Below, one piece after another: positions 35,418 to 48,111 of a stretch of DNA of 64,000 nucleotides. The notes beneath the pieces are model-generated. The model was given only the letters and a program-made list of their open reading frames with translations, searched no databases and was not told where the DNA came from. The stretch is from Perilla frutescens (lineage: Eukaryota > Streptophyta > Magnoliopsida > Lamiales > Lamiaceae): positions 7,084,501 to 7,148,500 of the forward strand of contig BRKX01000017.1 of NCBI GenBank assembly GCA_026008535.1. Reading direction: 5' to 3'. Position 1 is the stretch's first letter; every line of letters begins with the position of its first letter. A program made the position numbers and the translations under genes.

Positions 35418-36860
35418 ACCACCGCATGATCTATTTGGTTGTTCATTAATCCGTGTTCATGCAAATCATAATTTTATGTTTAAGACATGTTTATCACAGT
35501 CTAATCAAAAATCATGTAAAGCAGATTCGAATCTAACAAAGTGGAAATATAGAAAGCGAATCTACTTACAATTTGACAGACGGTCTGAGGACAAGATTAC
35601 AGATCTAATCTTGCTATTCAATGAGCACTGTGATTGGCGCCACCTATACCTCAAAATTCGACCAACACAGATTCTACTCCAAAATCTTCTGTTGTATTCC
35701 CGGATTGTATCTAGATTCAGAGTGGGTTGAAATCTACTGGATAGAATTGTGAATACTGTGTATAACTTTGAGAGACAAAGAGGGGCTTAATAATATGCTT
35801 AAAATTTTGTCCTCCCCTCCCCTATTTATATAGGGGGTGGGCGAAATTTAGTCTCCCAACCCTACTGGGTTTGGGCCTCCATCTAAAGTTCTATATCCAG
35901 TCCACAATCAGTCAATTAGGCTACAACAGGGATCTAGAAGAATATTAAATTGGCCCACTAATTTATTTAATATCCAATATCCAATAAACCTAGGATATAA
36001 TTAAATAAATTAAATTTTACTTTTATTCCACTAAAGAAGTAAAAATGACCTACCAATTTAATACATATTTACGAATATGCTTTCTCCTTTAGTTCAGCCA
36101 TTCCTCGTGTTTAAGATATAATGTTCATTAATTAATTATATCAGCCTCTGACAACTATAATTAATTAACATCTAAAATCTTAAGTAGTACCACACAAGCT
36201 TTATCATGTAAGGAATAAATTCCACCTGCATGGTTTCAACATGAACTTGTGTTTCCTCAAGAGAACGTCATCAACCTGACACACCAGGACACGGTGCTCA
36301 TGCATACTGCTCGAGACACTATGTATACATTGTTATTACCCAAGATATCGAGTTTGATCTATGAAAAGATCTCGCTCATTGATAAATCAAAGTAATAATC
36401 AACGCGCACATAAGCTGCCAATATCACATGAGTTCAGAACTCGAACTCTGTGGATCTTTATTCTCTCAGTAACTGGATCAGAGACAGAGAATAGTATCCT
36501 ATCGTGATCCTCCTCAATACACTAATAAGTGTACTAGAATAATCAGTTAGTCAAGATAAACTAACTTGTCAGATTATTCTACGGTGTACCGATGGTGTGT
36601 TCAGGACCATCTAAGCCGTGAGCTCTTTTAATACATTACAAGGTTCTAATGATATGATCTTACCGTGTGAGTCCCCACACCATATCATCTACAATGTAAG
36701 TATATGGAATATTGTATAGAATAATTATAGAACATAATCTAAATGCAAACAGTGACTGCAATAACTTTCATTTCATATCATCATATTATCAGAAAAGTAT
36801 ACAAAGACAAGTCTTCTAGTATACAAAACCAATAGCAAGTGCAATCCTACAACATCAACT
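35418..36860 (-). mobile_element. Solo copia-type (SIRE-like) LTR, minus strand
   Basis: It separates gag from protease of the Athila-type host. The minus strand begins TGTTGTAGGATTGCACTTGC and contains a TATA box (CCTATATAAATAGGGG, about 35,820-35,838). There is no coding region. Length is near 1.44 kb. The target duplication could not be fixed, and the left boundary (about 35,418) is uncertain by some tens of bases. Confidence 0.6.
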
Positions 36861-37197
36861 ATCGCCCAAGTTTCATGATTCAAGTAGTTTTACTCTTAAA
36901 ATTACCTTAGGAAATGGTAAAGAAGCATGTGGTATGCTAGACTTAGGAGCCGAAATTAATCTAATGCCTTACTCTATTTTTAAATAATTAGAGTTAGGTA
37001 ATTTAAAACCTACTAGAATGTGTTTACAATTAGCGGATAGATCCATGAGATATCCAAGAGGCATAATAGAAGACATTTCTAGTTGAGGTTGGTGTTTTGA
37101 TAATACCCATTGATTTTGTTATTTTGGATATGGGTGAAGTTCAAGAAATAAGAAAAGAGCACACACTTCTTTTGGGTAGACCTTTTATGGCTACAAC

Positions 37198-40100
37198 TAG
37201 AGCTGTCAAAATGGGCCCGGCCTACCCGACTTGTAGGCTGGGCTGGGCTAGAATTTCCAAGCCCAGAAAAAATCGGGCCTAAATGGCTCGGCCAAGTGGG
37301 CCGTCGGGCTGATCGGGCTTCAGGCTAAAAAAGCCCGAATTTTCAGGCCAAACCCAGAGGCCCAACTTTTTTTTGTATTTTATAGGACAATTAGTTTATT
37401 ACATAATTGATAATACATTACTTACAAATTATTGAATTACAAAATCTACAATAATATGCATTAATACATTACACAAACAAGATATAATTCGAAAAGTAAA
37501 TTCATTCATCTATCTGCTCTGTGTTGCGGCTCTGTCTCAAAATTCACGAACCCTAGAAAATTCCCAATCGCCGCTCTTTTCCATCGCCGTACTTCCCATT
37601 GCCAAACCGGCAGGTCGAGCACTTCTCAGTTTTCACTATCGAGAACTTCGCTCTCTCTCGCTCTCTGAAGAATTGTGGGTTTATTGTTGAGGTTAGAGTT
37701 CTCTAATTGTGTAACTATGTGCAATTTCAATACAATTGGAGTTATTATCTGTGTGACTGTGTGGATTGACGAGCTTCATGGTGATATATTACATTAGCCT
37801 TATTATTCTTCTTATATTTAACTGCAAGAATGATTATTTTCATGGACTCATGAATAAATTCACTAGCTAAGCTCATGTTTTTTACTCCTAATTAGGGAGT
37901 CCAATTTGTATATGTATGTGTATATCAGTCTATGCTCTACTGTCATAGAGAATGCGTATTAGTGTGTTGTGCATTCCTCAATATTCATTAATACAATATC
38001 TTATTTCTACTTAGATAATCCTCTGTTGCAGTCAATGAAAACTTTAGTTGATGCGAGCTTTGCTTGTCCTGAAATTCTTGGTCATTATTGGAATGGTTAA
38101 TAATGAGTTAAGCCATATTCACAGTTAAGCCATATTCTTGGTCATTATTGGAATGATTAACTATATTTCCTGTTGGACTAATGGATAATAAATTAATAAC
38201 TCCAGTTGTGCTTTTTTTGCTTGTGAGTAAGCATACTTTTTGTTGTATTAAATTTGACTTTATGCAATATATTAGAATATGCTAAATCAACCTTTTAGAA
38301 AATCTTTGCATTACTAAAAATTATTTTCAAGTAGTCAGCTTTCTTTGTATTATTTTGTTTTTGTTTATGAGGCATGAATTTTTCAATAAATAAATGACAT
38401 AGCTTGTTCTATTGCCTACTAAAATTTTATTTATCTTATTAATGAAGGATGATATGGGTGACAACATGGAGGATATGGATGACGAGTTGAATGATGATTT
38501 GCAAATGTTGGGATCTTTTCCTATTTTCGAGAATAGTAAATGTACTACTGTTAACCTTGATTCTAGTAGTACTACCTTTAATAAGGATAATACTAAGAGA
38601 AAGGGCAAGAGGGCTAGAGAGGGAATTGAAAATAATGATGATAAAACTTCAGGTTCTAAAAGGGCTACATCTGATGTGTGGGATTTTTATACAAAGATTG
38701 GCCTTGTAGATGGGGTAGAGAAATTCCAATGCAAGCATTGTGATAAATTCTACACTTGCAGATCCACCTCTGGCACCAATCATTTAAGACGTTATCTTGA
38801 AAACTGCATGAAAGTACCTAAGTTTGAGAATGTGAGTGTTTTGTTGGATAAACAAGCTACATTATTGAAGAAATGGAAATTTGATTCTAAGGAGTATAGA
38901 AATGCATTGGCTAGATGTATTATAAAACATGATCTTCCATTTAGCTATGTAGAGTATGATGGGGTTAATGATTTGAATAAACTCTTGAATCCTGAATTTA
39001 AGCACATTAGTAGGAACACTGCAAAAAGTGATTGTATGAATGTGTATCTAATTGAAAAGCAAAAATTGAAGAGTTTGTTAGCTACTATTCATGGGAGGAT
39101 ATATTTGACATCTGATTGTTGGACTGCTATGATTACTCAAGGTTACATGACTGTGACTGCACATTTTGTTGATGAAAATTGGAAGTTGAATAATAAATTG
39201 CTTGCATTTTGTGAATTGGATAGTCCAAATTCAGGGTATGAATTATCAGGGAAATTTCTTGGAGTGCTTAAGGATTGGGGGCATAGAATCCAAGATATTT
39301 ACATTCACATTGGATGATGCCACTTCTTGTGATAGCCTTGTAAATTTTTTGAAAGATAGACTTAATTTGCAAAATAGCTTGTTATGTCAAGGTGAATTCT
39401 TCCATGTTAGGTGTTATGCACATATTTTGAACTTGATTGTTCAAGAGGGTTTAAAGATGGAAGAACATGCCTTGAAAAAAATTAGATCAAGTATTAAATA
39501 TGTGAATGCATCGGATGGGAGGTTGAGGTAATTTCAAAAATGTATTGAAGAGGTTCACTTAACTGATATTGGTGGGAGTTTCTTGAGGTTGGATGTGTAG
39601 ACTAGAAGTAATTCTATGTACTTGATACTTGAAAGTGCAATCAAGTATCGTAATGCATTCACTAGTTTGAGCTACAACGATACAAATCACAAGTATTGTC
39701 CAACTAATGAAGAATGGGAAAGAGCAGAAAAGATGCAGATTTTGTTGGAGCCATTTTATGAGATTACTAGCATGTTATCTGGGTCTTCTTATCCTATCTC
39801 AAATTTATATTTCAAACATATTGCAATCATAGAAACTTAATTGGTTGAACTTATGGGTTCAAAAGATGATATGATCAAAGATATGGCGTCAAGTATGAAA
39901 GTCAAGTTTGACAAGTATTGGGATGAATATTGTGTTATTCTTGCATTTGGATGTGTTCTTGATCCAAGCTCAAAATTGAAAATGATGAGGCTTTTCTTTC
40001 AAGAACTCTATCTATAAGATCATGCTGAGAAGGTAGATAAACTAAAGAGCTCTTTATACCCGCTCTTTAGTCAATATGAACGAGTTGAGGTTGCATCAGT

Positions 40101-41380
40101 CACATTTCCTACAACCTCAACAAAGATAAATCCAACACCTAAGTCCAACCCTTTTGATGTAAGTATGATATTTCATTTTATGTATATATCTAAATATGTA
40201 GTTTTCATTCTAATTTTTGTTTATGTTGTGTTTGTTTAATTATAGAGGTTTCAACAGCAACTGATTCAAGAGAAGTCAAATGAATCTGAACTCAATACAT
40301 ACTTGGAAGAAGATTGCATTGTTGGGAGTACCATAGATATCTTAGAATATTGGAGTGTAAACAAGCATCATTTTTCCCCGACTTGCAAAGATGGCTTGTG
40401 ATATTTTAAGTATTCCAGTCACAGCAGTTGCTTCTGAATCAACATTTAGCATTGGTGGACGTATCTTGAACAAGTATAAGAATTGTTTGCTCTCATTTGT
40501 ACTCGTAATTGGTTGCATGGTTTCAAGGAAGCTGAAACTTCAGGTAATAATATATCTTTTTCCATTGCAATTTGATTTTAGTTTATTTACTTCTCATTTA
40601 TGGTATTTTTTAATTTTCAAATACAGAGCGAGGGTGGAAGTGGAAGAGATAAGACTATCTAAGAAAGATTCAAATGTACTTGAACTTGAGTAGTAAAAGG
40701 ACTAAGATTTGAATTTTGAATTCTAGTTGTATTTGGAATTTGTGAATTACTTATCTTTTGTAATTTGTTGTTGTCATTTGTTGCTGCCAGGGGGATATGA
40801 ATAATGAAGACAAAGCACAAAAACATGGAATGGAAGACTGAAGATTTGAACTTTTGAAGTATGGTTTTATTTGGGATCTGTATTGTGTCAGTGTGACTAT
40901 GTCTATGTTTCTAAATTCTAAGTCTATTGATATTTCATTATTTTGTATTTGAGATTTGAGGTATGGTTGACTAGTTCATATTTAGGGGTTCTATACTAAT
41001 GGTACTATGTCTACGATTTTAGCTATCTACTGTCATGTCTATTAATATTAATTGAACAGCACTTATTAAGACATAATTAATTAATTAATTATTAATTAAA
41101 TATAATTGACTAAAAATTTAAATTATTGATGGCGATGAGTGTGTGTATATTAATTTATTAATAGTTGTTTTATTTAATTAGTTAAAAGGTTAAAAAATTT
41201 AATTAAAAAAACATTGGGCCTATAGTTGGCCTGAAGGCCCGACGAGCGGCCCATGGGCTGGGCTGGGCCTGTGAAAATGTGGCCCGATAAATTTCGGGCC
41301 GGCCAGCCCGACCCGACATTTGTTCGGTGGCCCGATGGGCTCGGGCATACCCGGCCCGGCCCGACAATTTGACAGCTCTA
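37198..41380 (+). mobile_element. hAT DNA transposon with 8-bp target duplication
   Basis: The ends are TAGAGCTGTCAAA and its inverted copy. GCTACAAC (37,190-37,197) and GCTACAAT (41,381-41,388) are an 8-bp duplication with one mismatch. The subterminal 150 bases on each side are packed with GGGC/GCCC words, the usual transposase binding region. The element is 4.18 kb with a broken transposase gene. It is inserted in the protease frame of the Athila-type host. Confidence 0.88.
38412..40714 (+). pseudogene. hAT transposase (BED finger, hATC domain), broken
   Basis: The N-terminal part (38,412-39,317) has a BED zinc finger (VWDFYTKIGL, then CKHCDKFY, H and C) at about 38,676-38,800, and the RNase H-like start LTSDCWTA. 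A frameshift near 39,280 leads into FTLDDATSCDSLVNFL (39,310-39,530). Further stops are at 39,528, 39,596, 39,838 and about 40,014. A likely intron spans about 40,158-40,245. The C-terminal dimerisation region has SIPVTAVASESTFSIGGRIL (40,404-40,470). The protein would excise and insert the transposon. The start may lie in an earlier exon. Confidence 0.8.
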
Positions 41381-41682
41381 GCTACAATTAATACCCTCAT
41401 TGATGTTAAAAATGGAACCCTAAAAATATCGGTGTTAGGAGAAACTGTATCTTTTTCTGTGCATGAAAGTAAGGTGATTCCCGTTTCCTTCTTTGAGGAA
41501 AATTGGTCTTTTATAGATGCTATTGATCTCTTGGCCGGAGAAGTTTTCTTGCTGGAAATTGGCTCCAAGTGGAGGAGTGAAGCCTTATCCGAGGAGATAG
41601 CAATCGAAAAAGCTCACCTTAAGTGTAGGGGAGACGAGTTGGACGCCGAAGAGATGGAGATATTGCTAGGGAAGGCATAATC

Positions 41683-43260
41683 TTGATGGAAGTCCTAGCC
41701 TCAACCGAAGAGGAAGTGAAGCCTTCTCCCGAACTCGAGCTAAAGGAGCTCCTATCTCACCTTAAATACGTTTACCTCGATGAAGAGGAGAAGAAGCCCA
41801 TGATCATCTTTGCCGGCCTGGAAAAAGAAAAAGAAGATCTCTTAGTAGCCGTACTCAAGAGAAATAAGCAAACCATTAGGTGGAACCTCTTCGACATCAA
41901 AGGCATTAGCCACTCGACGTGCATGCATCGAATTATCCTTGAAGAGGGAGCCAAGCCGGTTCGAAAAGGACAAAGACCTCTCAACCCCGTGTTGATGGAG
42001 GTCGTCAAGAAGGAGATTCTAAAGCTCATTGTGGAAGGAATCATTGACCCAATAACTGAAAGTGAATGGGTGAGCCCGGTCCACGTGGTGCCAAAGAAGG
42101 GAGGTATAATTGTGGTGGAAAATGACAAAGGAGAGCATATTGCTACTCGAACCACAACTGAGTGGCACATGTGTATCGATTATCGAAATCTCAATGCGGC
42201 CACTAGAAAAGACCACTTCCCTCTCTCTTTTATTGATCAAATACTTGATAAACTAGCCGGACATAGTTTTTATTACTTTCTTGATGGTTTATCGGGTTAT
42301 TTTCAGGTGGCTATAGTATCAGAGGACCAAGTGAAGACTGCATTCATGTGCCCGTTTAGCACATTTGTGTATAGGAGAATGTCGTTCGGACTATGCAATG
42401 CACCGAGCACATTTTAAAGGTGCATGTTCTCTATTTTTTCTGAAATGATTGGGATTTCATTGAAGTATTCATGGATGACTTTTCTATTTTTAGGTCTTCA
42501 TTTTCCGATTGTTTAGATAAGTTAGAGCTTATGTTAAAAAGGTGCATAGAAAGTAGCCTTACTCTTAGTTGGGAAAAGAGTCATTTTATGGTTACTAGTG
42601 GCATAGTCCTTGGGCATGTTATGTCTAAAGAAGAAATGAGCGTAGATAAGGCTAAGGCCGATGTAATTGAAAAATTACCCTCACCCGTTAATGTTAAAAG
42701 AGTTAGAAGCTTTCTAGGCCATGCTGATTTTTACCGTAGGTTTATTAAAGACTTCTCTAAAATTAACCAACCTCTATGCCATTTACTTTCTCAAGATGTT
42801 CCCTTTGAGTTTGACGATAAGTGTTTGCATGTTTTTAATACTCTAAAAGAGAAATTAATCACTGCACCTATTGTCATTCCCCTAATTGGTCATTATCCTT
42901 TGAAATCATGTGTGATGCATCTAATTCTGTTATGGATGTTATTTTGGGTTAACATATTGATAAAATTCTTCGTGTAATTTACTATGCTAGCCTTACATTG
43001 AATAGTGCTCAAGTAAATTACACTACAACTGAAAAAGAGTTGCTTGCCGTTGTGTTCTCATTAGATAAATTTAGATCCTACATCTTAGGTTCTAAAGTTG
43101 TTGTGCATAGTGATCATGCAGCTCTTAGGCATTTGTTGACCAAACCCCACCTAGACTCATTAGGTGGATTTTGCTATTGCAAGAATTTGATGTTGAAATC
43201 AAAGATAGAAAAGGGTGTGAAAATGTTGTAGTGGATCATCTTTCTCATCTCTCTTTTGAT
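41683..43260 (+). pseudogene. RT and RNase H of the Athila-type element, broken
   Basis: RT motifs are WVSPVHVVPKKGG, CIDYRNLNAATRKDHFPL and RMSFGLCNAPSTF (to 42,417). A stop and one-base shift follow, then FMDDFSIF (about 42,468-42,491), the catalytic YMDD counterpart, and FLGHADFYRRFIKDFSKI. RNase H continues at about 42,900-43,260 (NYTTTEKELLAVVFSLDKFR, HSDHAALRHLL) after another shift. It copies the element RNA into DNA when intact. Confidence 0.82.
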
Positions 43261-43267
43261 GAAATGA

Positions 43268-44527
43268 TTGATATATCACATGAGAAAGACGATTTTTGAT
43301 TCATTTCCTTATGAGCATGCTCTTAAGCTTAATTCTTCTGCATGGTATGTCGATATTGTTAATTATCTCGTTTGTAATAAAATGAGACCTAATCTCACCT
43401 TTCAAGAGAGGAAGAGATTTTTAGCAATGTGCAAGTACTATTTTTGGGACCTTTTCCATTTGGGAAAAGATGAAGTAATCCGAAGATTTGTCCTTGAGAA
43501 GGAGCAAGCCGATGTCTTAGCCATGTGCCATGCCTCACACTGTGGCGGACACTTTGGAGGGCAAAAAACGGCCCGAAAGGTCTTGCAATCTGGTTTGTAT
43601 TGGCCTTCTATCTTTAAAGATGCTCATAGTTTTTGTATCTCTTGTGATAAGTGCCAACGACTTGGCAATATTGGGAACAGAAATGAAATGCCCTCGAATG
43701 TCAACCTTGTGGTTGAAATTTTTGATGCTTGAGGTATAGATTTCATGGGTCCATTTCCTAACTCATTTGGTTTTGAATATATCCTATTAGTTGTTGATTA
43801 CGTTTCTAAGTGGGTTGAAGCCATCCCCACTAGAACTTGTGACGCTAATATAGTGGTCAAGTTTGTGCAGATGCACATTTTGAGTAGGTTTGGATGCCCG
43901 AGAGCTATTATAAGCGATGGTGGATCACATTTCACAAACAAGCTCTTTGAGAAGCTAATGAAAAAGAACGGTGTGACTCACAAAGTTGCCACTCCATATC
44001 ATCCTCAAACTTCTGGTGAAGTCGAAATAAGTAATAAACAAATCCAAAATATTTTGAAAAAGACGGTGAATATGTCGAGGAAAGATTGGTCTATAAAGCT
44101 AATGGATACACTTTGGGTATACCGGACGGCTTATAAGACTGTCTTGGGAATGAGCCTCTACCGTCTTGTGTATGGGAAAGCGTACCATTTCCCCATAAAA
44201 ATCGAGCACAAGGCTTATTAGGCCATCAAGGCGGTAAACTTTTATCTAACCTATGCAAGAAAGTGAGCCTTGTAATTATCCGAGCTCGACGAGTTGAGGA
44301 ATGAAGTCTATGACAATGCGAGAATCTACAAAGATAAAGTGAAGAGACTTCAAGACAAGCGCCTTGCAAAGAAGAACCTCACTCCGAGCATCAAGGTCCT
44401 TATTTTAAACACACGATTGAGCCTCTTACCCGGGAAGTTTAAATCACGTTGGAGTGGACCATTCATTATTCAAGAGATGTTCTTATATGGTGTAATTATG
44501 TTGCTATATCCGATGACGAACTCATAA
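43268..44527 (+). pseudogene. Integrase of the Athila-type element, broken
   Basis: An HHCC finger (HASHCGGHFG ... CISCDKCQR, 43,530-43,665) precedes a DDE core: IDFMGPF, then ISDGGSHF, then TSGEVEISNK (43,735-44,040). A C-terminal part with LPGKFKSRWSGPF follows at about 44,430-44,470. A TGA after IFDA (43,730) and stops at 44,219 and 44,264 break the frame. Downstream lies the GGGAGGCAACCCC block near 44,666. Confidence 0.82.
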
Positions 44528-44829
44528 TTCCAAGTGAATGGGCATCGTGTCAAGCCGTACCTTGAAGGGTAGCCCCTAGGGGCCGAAATTGAGGCTTTCA
44601 AGCTTGAAAGCTCTATTTAGCTACCCTGGAGGCTATGTCTAGCTCGAGACAGTAAAATAAGCGCTACATGGGAGGCAACCCCATGCAGACAGTAAAATGA
44701 TTTTCTTGTTTTTAGGTGTCGTTTAATTTTTATAAACTTTTTATGTATTTAAGTTCGTATTTTTGGTGTTTGTACCACAGGGACAAGTTTGGAGTGTTAC
44801 AGGGTTGAAAATTGAGGAAAATGGCTAAC

Positions 44830-45140
44830 TATAGCCCAACGGGCACCGATACCACGCATCCGCAAGAGAGGGCTCTCGGCAAAACCACTCTGTGAGCATG
44901 CAAGCCCCGCCAGTGTAGGAGGCCACCAGACCCCGCGAGCGTACAGGGAGAAAATGAGAAAAATAAGGCCCGCGAGTGCGGCGCCCAGCACGACCGCGAG
45001 ACCCTCCTTTCAGCGGAATACCCACGCAAGCGCGGACACCCCGGATCAACAAATGGTCTGCGCTAGCGTGGCACTCCCTGCGGACACGCGATGCCTGCAA
45101 ACTGTGCGAGCGCGCTACTCCCCGCAGTTGCGGGACGTGT
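44830..45140. other. GC-rich island 4, in the Athila-type element
   Basis: About 300 GC-rich bases with repeated words such as CCCGCGAGCG and GCGCGCTACTCCCCGC between integrase and the extra ORF. Minus-strand frames across it (44,797-45,181) show no domain and are rejected. Confidence 0.5.
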
Positions 45141-45611
45141 CTATTATAAAAGCGGGACTTGACTTGGAACCCTATTCTCACACAAAATCAGCGCCGCTTC
45201 CTCCAAAGTTCACCTCTCCAGCTGCTCTTCATCCTTTTACCTTCATCCACAAAAATTACCAGCTGAGAAGATCTTCACCCATCCACAACATTTCACACCC
45301 GCACGTCACAACTGCGCCTGCACTCTCTTCGCCACGTCCGCGCGCTTAGTCCTCTGTTGTGCCTTTGCTCATCACCGCCATACACTGTCATTGTTCCACC
45401 GCATACCGCCGTACGCCACCGCACATTCTCCTTCTCTCCGATGCCAAGCACGTCCTGCGACCGCGCCAAGCCTTGTGACCGCACAACACCTCATGGTCGT
45501 GACCTACTAAAAACTATGCGTCTTCCCTTGCGCTACTGTTCCCTCCAGTCCCGGCTCTCCACTCGAGCTCAACAAACAAGCCTAGCCCTCTTTCAGTTCT
45601 CAACACCCACC

Positions 45612-46890
45612 ATGCCGCCAAGGATAAAGAATGCATTCTCCTCCCACAAAGATGGCGAGGAGGATTTGCAAGAGCTCTACAATTGTCCATTCCAAATCCA
45701 TAACCACGGGAAAGGTAACCGCTATCAAGCTTTCAATGAGTATTACATTACTTCCCCTCGTTATCTTGATTGGAATTTGTTAAAGTCCTTGAAGATTGAA
45801 AATAAAGTGATGAAATACATGCAAGTGTTGAAATTGGATAAATTTGCCAAAATGAAACATGTTAGTTTTAATCCGTTATGCCTTGAATTCTTGGTGATGT
45901 TCAAGCTCGATTCACAAAATTCAAAAATCACTTTTTGCATGCTTGAAGATGAATTTGAGGTGACATTGGCTAGAATGAAGGATTACTTCGGTTTTCCAAC
46001 ATCTGGGGTGAGAGATAAGCCAACAGACTTCAACACAGCTGTAGTCTGGCTTGAGTTTACAGGATTCAACAATTGGGATTCTTAGGGGACATCAAGCGGC
46101 TTCATTAGGGACCCTGGCCTTCCCATCATGCACAAGTTCCTTGTATACTCTATTTCTGAGAAGGAAGAAGCCAACAATGTTAATTCCACAGAGGTGTATC
46201 TTCTATGGTGTGCCATTCACAGCACGAAAATCTATCTGTCCTACCTCTTTTGGACAATCATCCAGCAGATGATGAGGCGTATTAAGCAGCATGCCTCCTT
46301 CTATGCTTTCATCACCGCTCTAGCTGTCAAACTCGGACTGATCTAAGACAGAGGTCCCCTCCCAGAAGGGTAGAGTAAAGTCCGGGAATATATGATTAAT
46401 CTGGACGAGCTCAGACGTGCTGAACTGGTGATTGATAAGAGGCGACTAGTGGCCTACACTGATCGACCCTGTGTACAGAAGCTTATAAATACACAGATTA
46501 CGGCCCTTCGGTGTGATGAGAGGGTAGGGCCGTCTTATACCCCATAAGAGGACAAAGTAGAAGAAGAGTAGGAAGAAGACGAGCACCAAGAGGAACGAGG
46601 AGAAGAACAAGAAGAAGAGTAAGACTCGAAAGGTCAAGCCCACTACCAGCCACCGCCTTATCCCATGACGATGCCTCATTATGGGTATCAGATGCTGCAA
46701 GATAACTTGGTGATTTTCACCAGCACATCGACATTACTAGGCGACTTCAAATAGGAGGTCTATCACAGCTTTGATCAGGAGGATCAATGGATGACAGTTC
46801 TTGAGAACAAGTGGAATGCCTAGATGCTCCACTATCTGTATCCGCCGCCATCTCCACCACCTTTTGACCCCCAGAGTAGTGAAGTATTTG
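45612..46890 (+). pseudogene. Extra ORF in the env-like position of the Athila-type element
   Basis: From ATG 45,612 one frame reads through stops at 46,083 (TAG), 46,344 (TAA), 46,374 (TAG) and later ones to about 46,890, roughly 420 codons. Segments are FNEYYITSPRYLDWN, FNPLCLEFLVMFKLD, FEVTLARMKDYFGFP and FIRDPGLPIMHKFLVY, then a Glu-rich tail (about 46,550-46,620) and a Pro-rich end. The layout resembles the plant retrotransposon ORF-1 (ATHILA) family. I see no signal peptide or convincing membrane anchor, so an envelope role is not supported. The function is unknown. Confidence 0.55.
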
Positions 46891-48111
46891 TATATATTTT
46901 GTCTCTGTTTCTGTGTTTCATGTGTGTTTTTAGTTATGTTTGTATTTTTGTATCCTTTTGTTCGTTCATTATTGGTTGTTCGTGTTATTTTGTAGGAACC
47001 TGCACCTGTTACCGGTCCTCTACACCCTGTGATGTTCTCCCTCTCCCTTCTTTTATTTTCATCTCCTTTACATACATTGAGGACAATGCATAATTTAAGT
47101 GGGAAGTGAACTTGTGTTTTATGTTTTATGTTTTATGTTTGAAGATTGTATTTTGGATTTTATGTTAGACTTGGTTATTGATTTAGGTTGTATTTTGGAT
47201 TATTTTGTTATGTGTTGTCTTTTGATTTATGCTTTGATTAGGTTGTGAAATTTGTTTTGTGTCCCCCCACTTACCATGATTGACTTGATAATTTGGGATA
47301 TGAATCTTCAACGAATGATTTTTGAGTGATAATGATAAGGAAATTGTTCTTGTTGTTTCACCTTAGAGCATGAATTGCCAAAAGAATGATGATCATGATT
47401 TGATGATTTGTGTTATGGTGTCTTGTTCTCTAAGAATTAGGAAGCATGTTGATTTCTTTGCATGATGTATAAGTATTCTCTTAAATCATCATTCCCCTTT
47501 GAAAAAAGGAAGATGATTCTAAATAAATAAATAAGGGCAATAAGGATCTCTGCTCCTTTAGTCGACAAAGTCGACTATGAGTATGGGGAACCATGCAAGG
47601 ACACTAGGGATTTCTACCCTAAGGACTTGACCTTGTGAATTTTGATCCACATCCTCTTTGGTAAATTGTTAAATAAATGGGGTGCCTTCCGAATTCTACT
47701 CCCATCATGTGTGCTAATTCTTTCGAATTTTATGTGATGAGTACGGAAAATCACATTAGGAAGCTCAACTTTTAGCTTGATGATTCTACCTAATGCTTTT
47801 GTCCTAAGATTGCAACCCCTAAATTAAGTAGTTAATTTGAAAATGCGACTTTTGGAATAAGTGGAGTTGATTTAAAGAGATACTTGTTTCATTTGGATTG
47901 GGTCTAACATGTCTTCCTTATTTTTGTGAGGACAAAGAAACACACCTGATTTGATGATTGCTTTTGCTTTCTTGGATGATGAGTGCTTTAATGTAAAACC
48001 ATGAGAAATGATTCAATATGCATGATCATCTTGAGAACCATCCCTTCTTGCTTCATATCTTGAATGATTTTGTTTGCTTGAGGACAAGCAAAAGACTAAA
48101 TGTGGGGGAGT
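46891..48111. other. Non-coding 3' region and PPT of the Athila-type element
   Basis: No domain is recognised. The region ends with the polypurine tract TGTGGGGGAG (48,101-48,110) directly before the right LTR. Confidence 0.6.

Larger units (their letters stand above)
36861..41680 (+). pseudogene. Protease region of the Athila-type element, split by a hAT transposon
   Basis: The left part has MLDLGAEINLMPYSIF (about 36,930-36,985) and LLLGRPFMATT ending at 37,197. The right part resumes at 41,389 with TLIDVKNGTLKISVLGE and runs to the stop at 41,680. The two parts join in sense across the hAT insertion, which marks the exact site. Stops (for example TAA near 36,985) show it was already decaying. 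Confidence 0.75.

Noticed and set aside
44797..45181. Minus-strand frame of 118 codons in the Athila GC block
   Set aside because: Overlaps a plus-strand frame of equal length in repetitive GC-rich DNA and has no domain.
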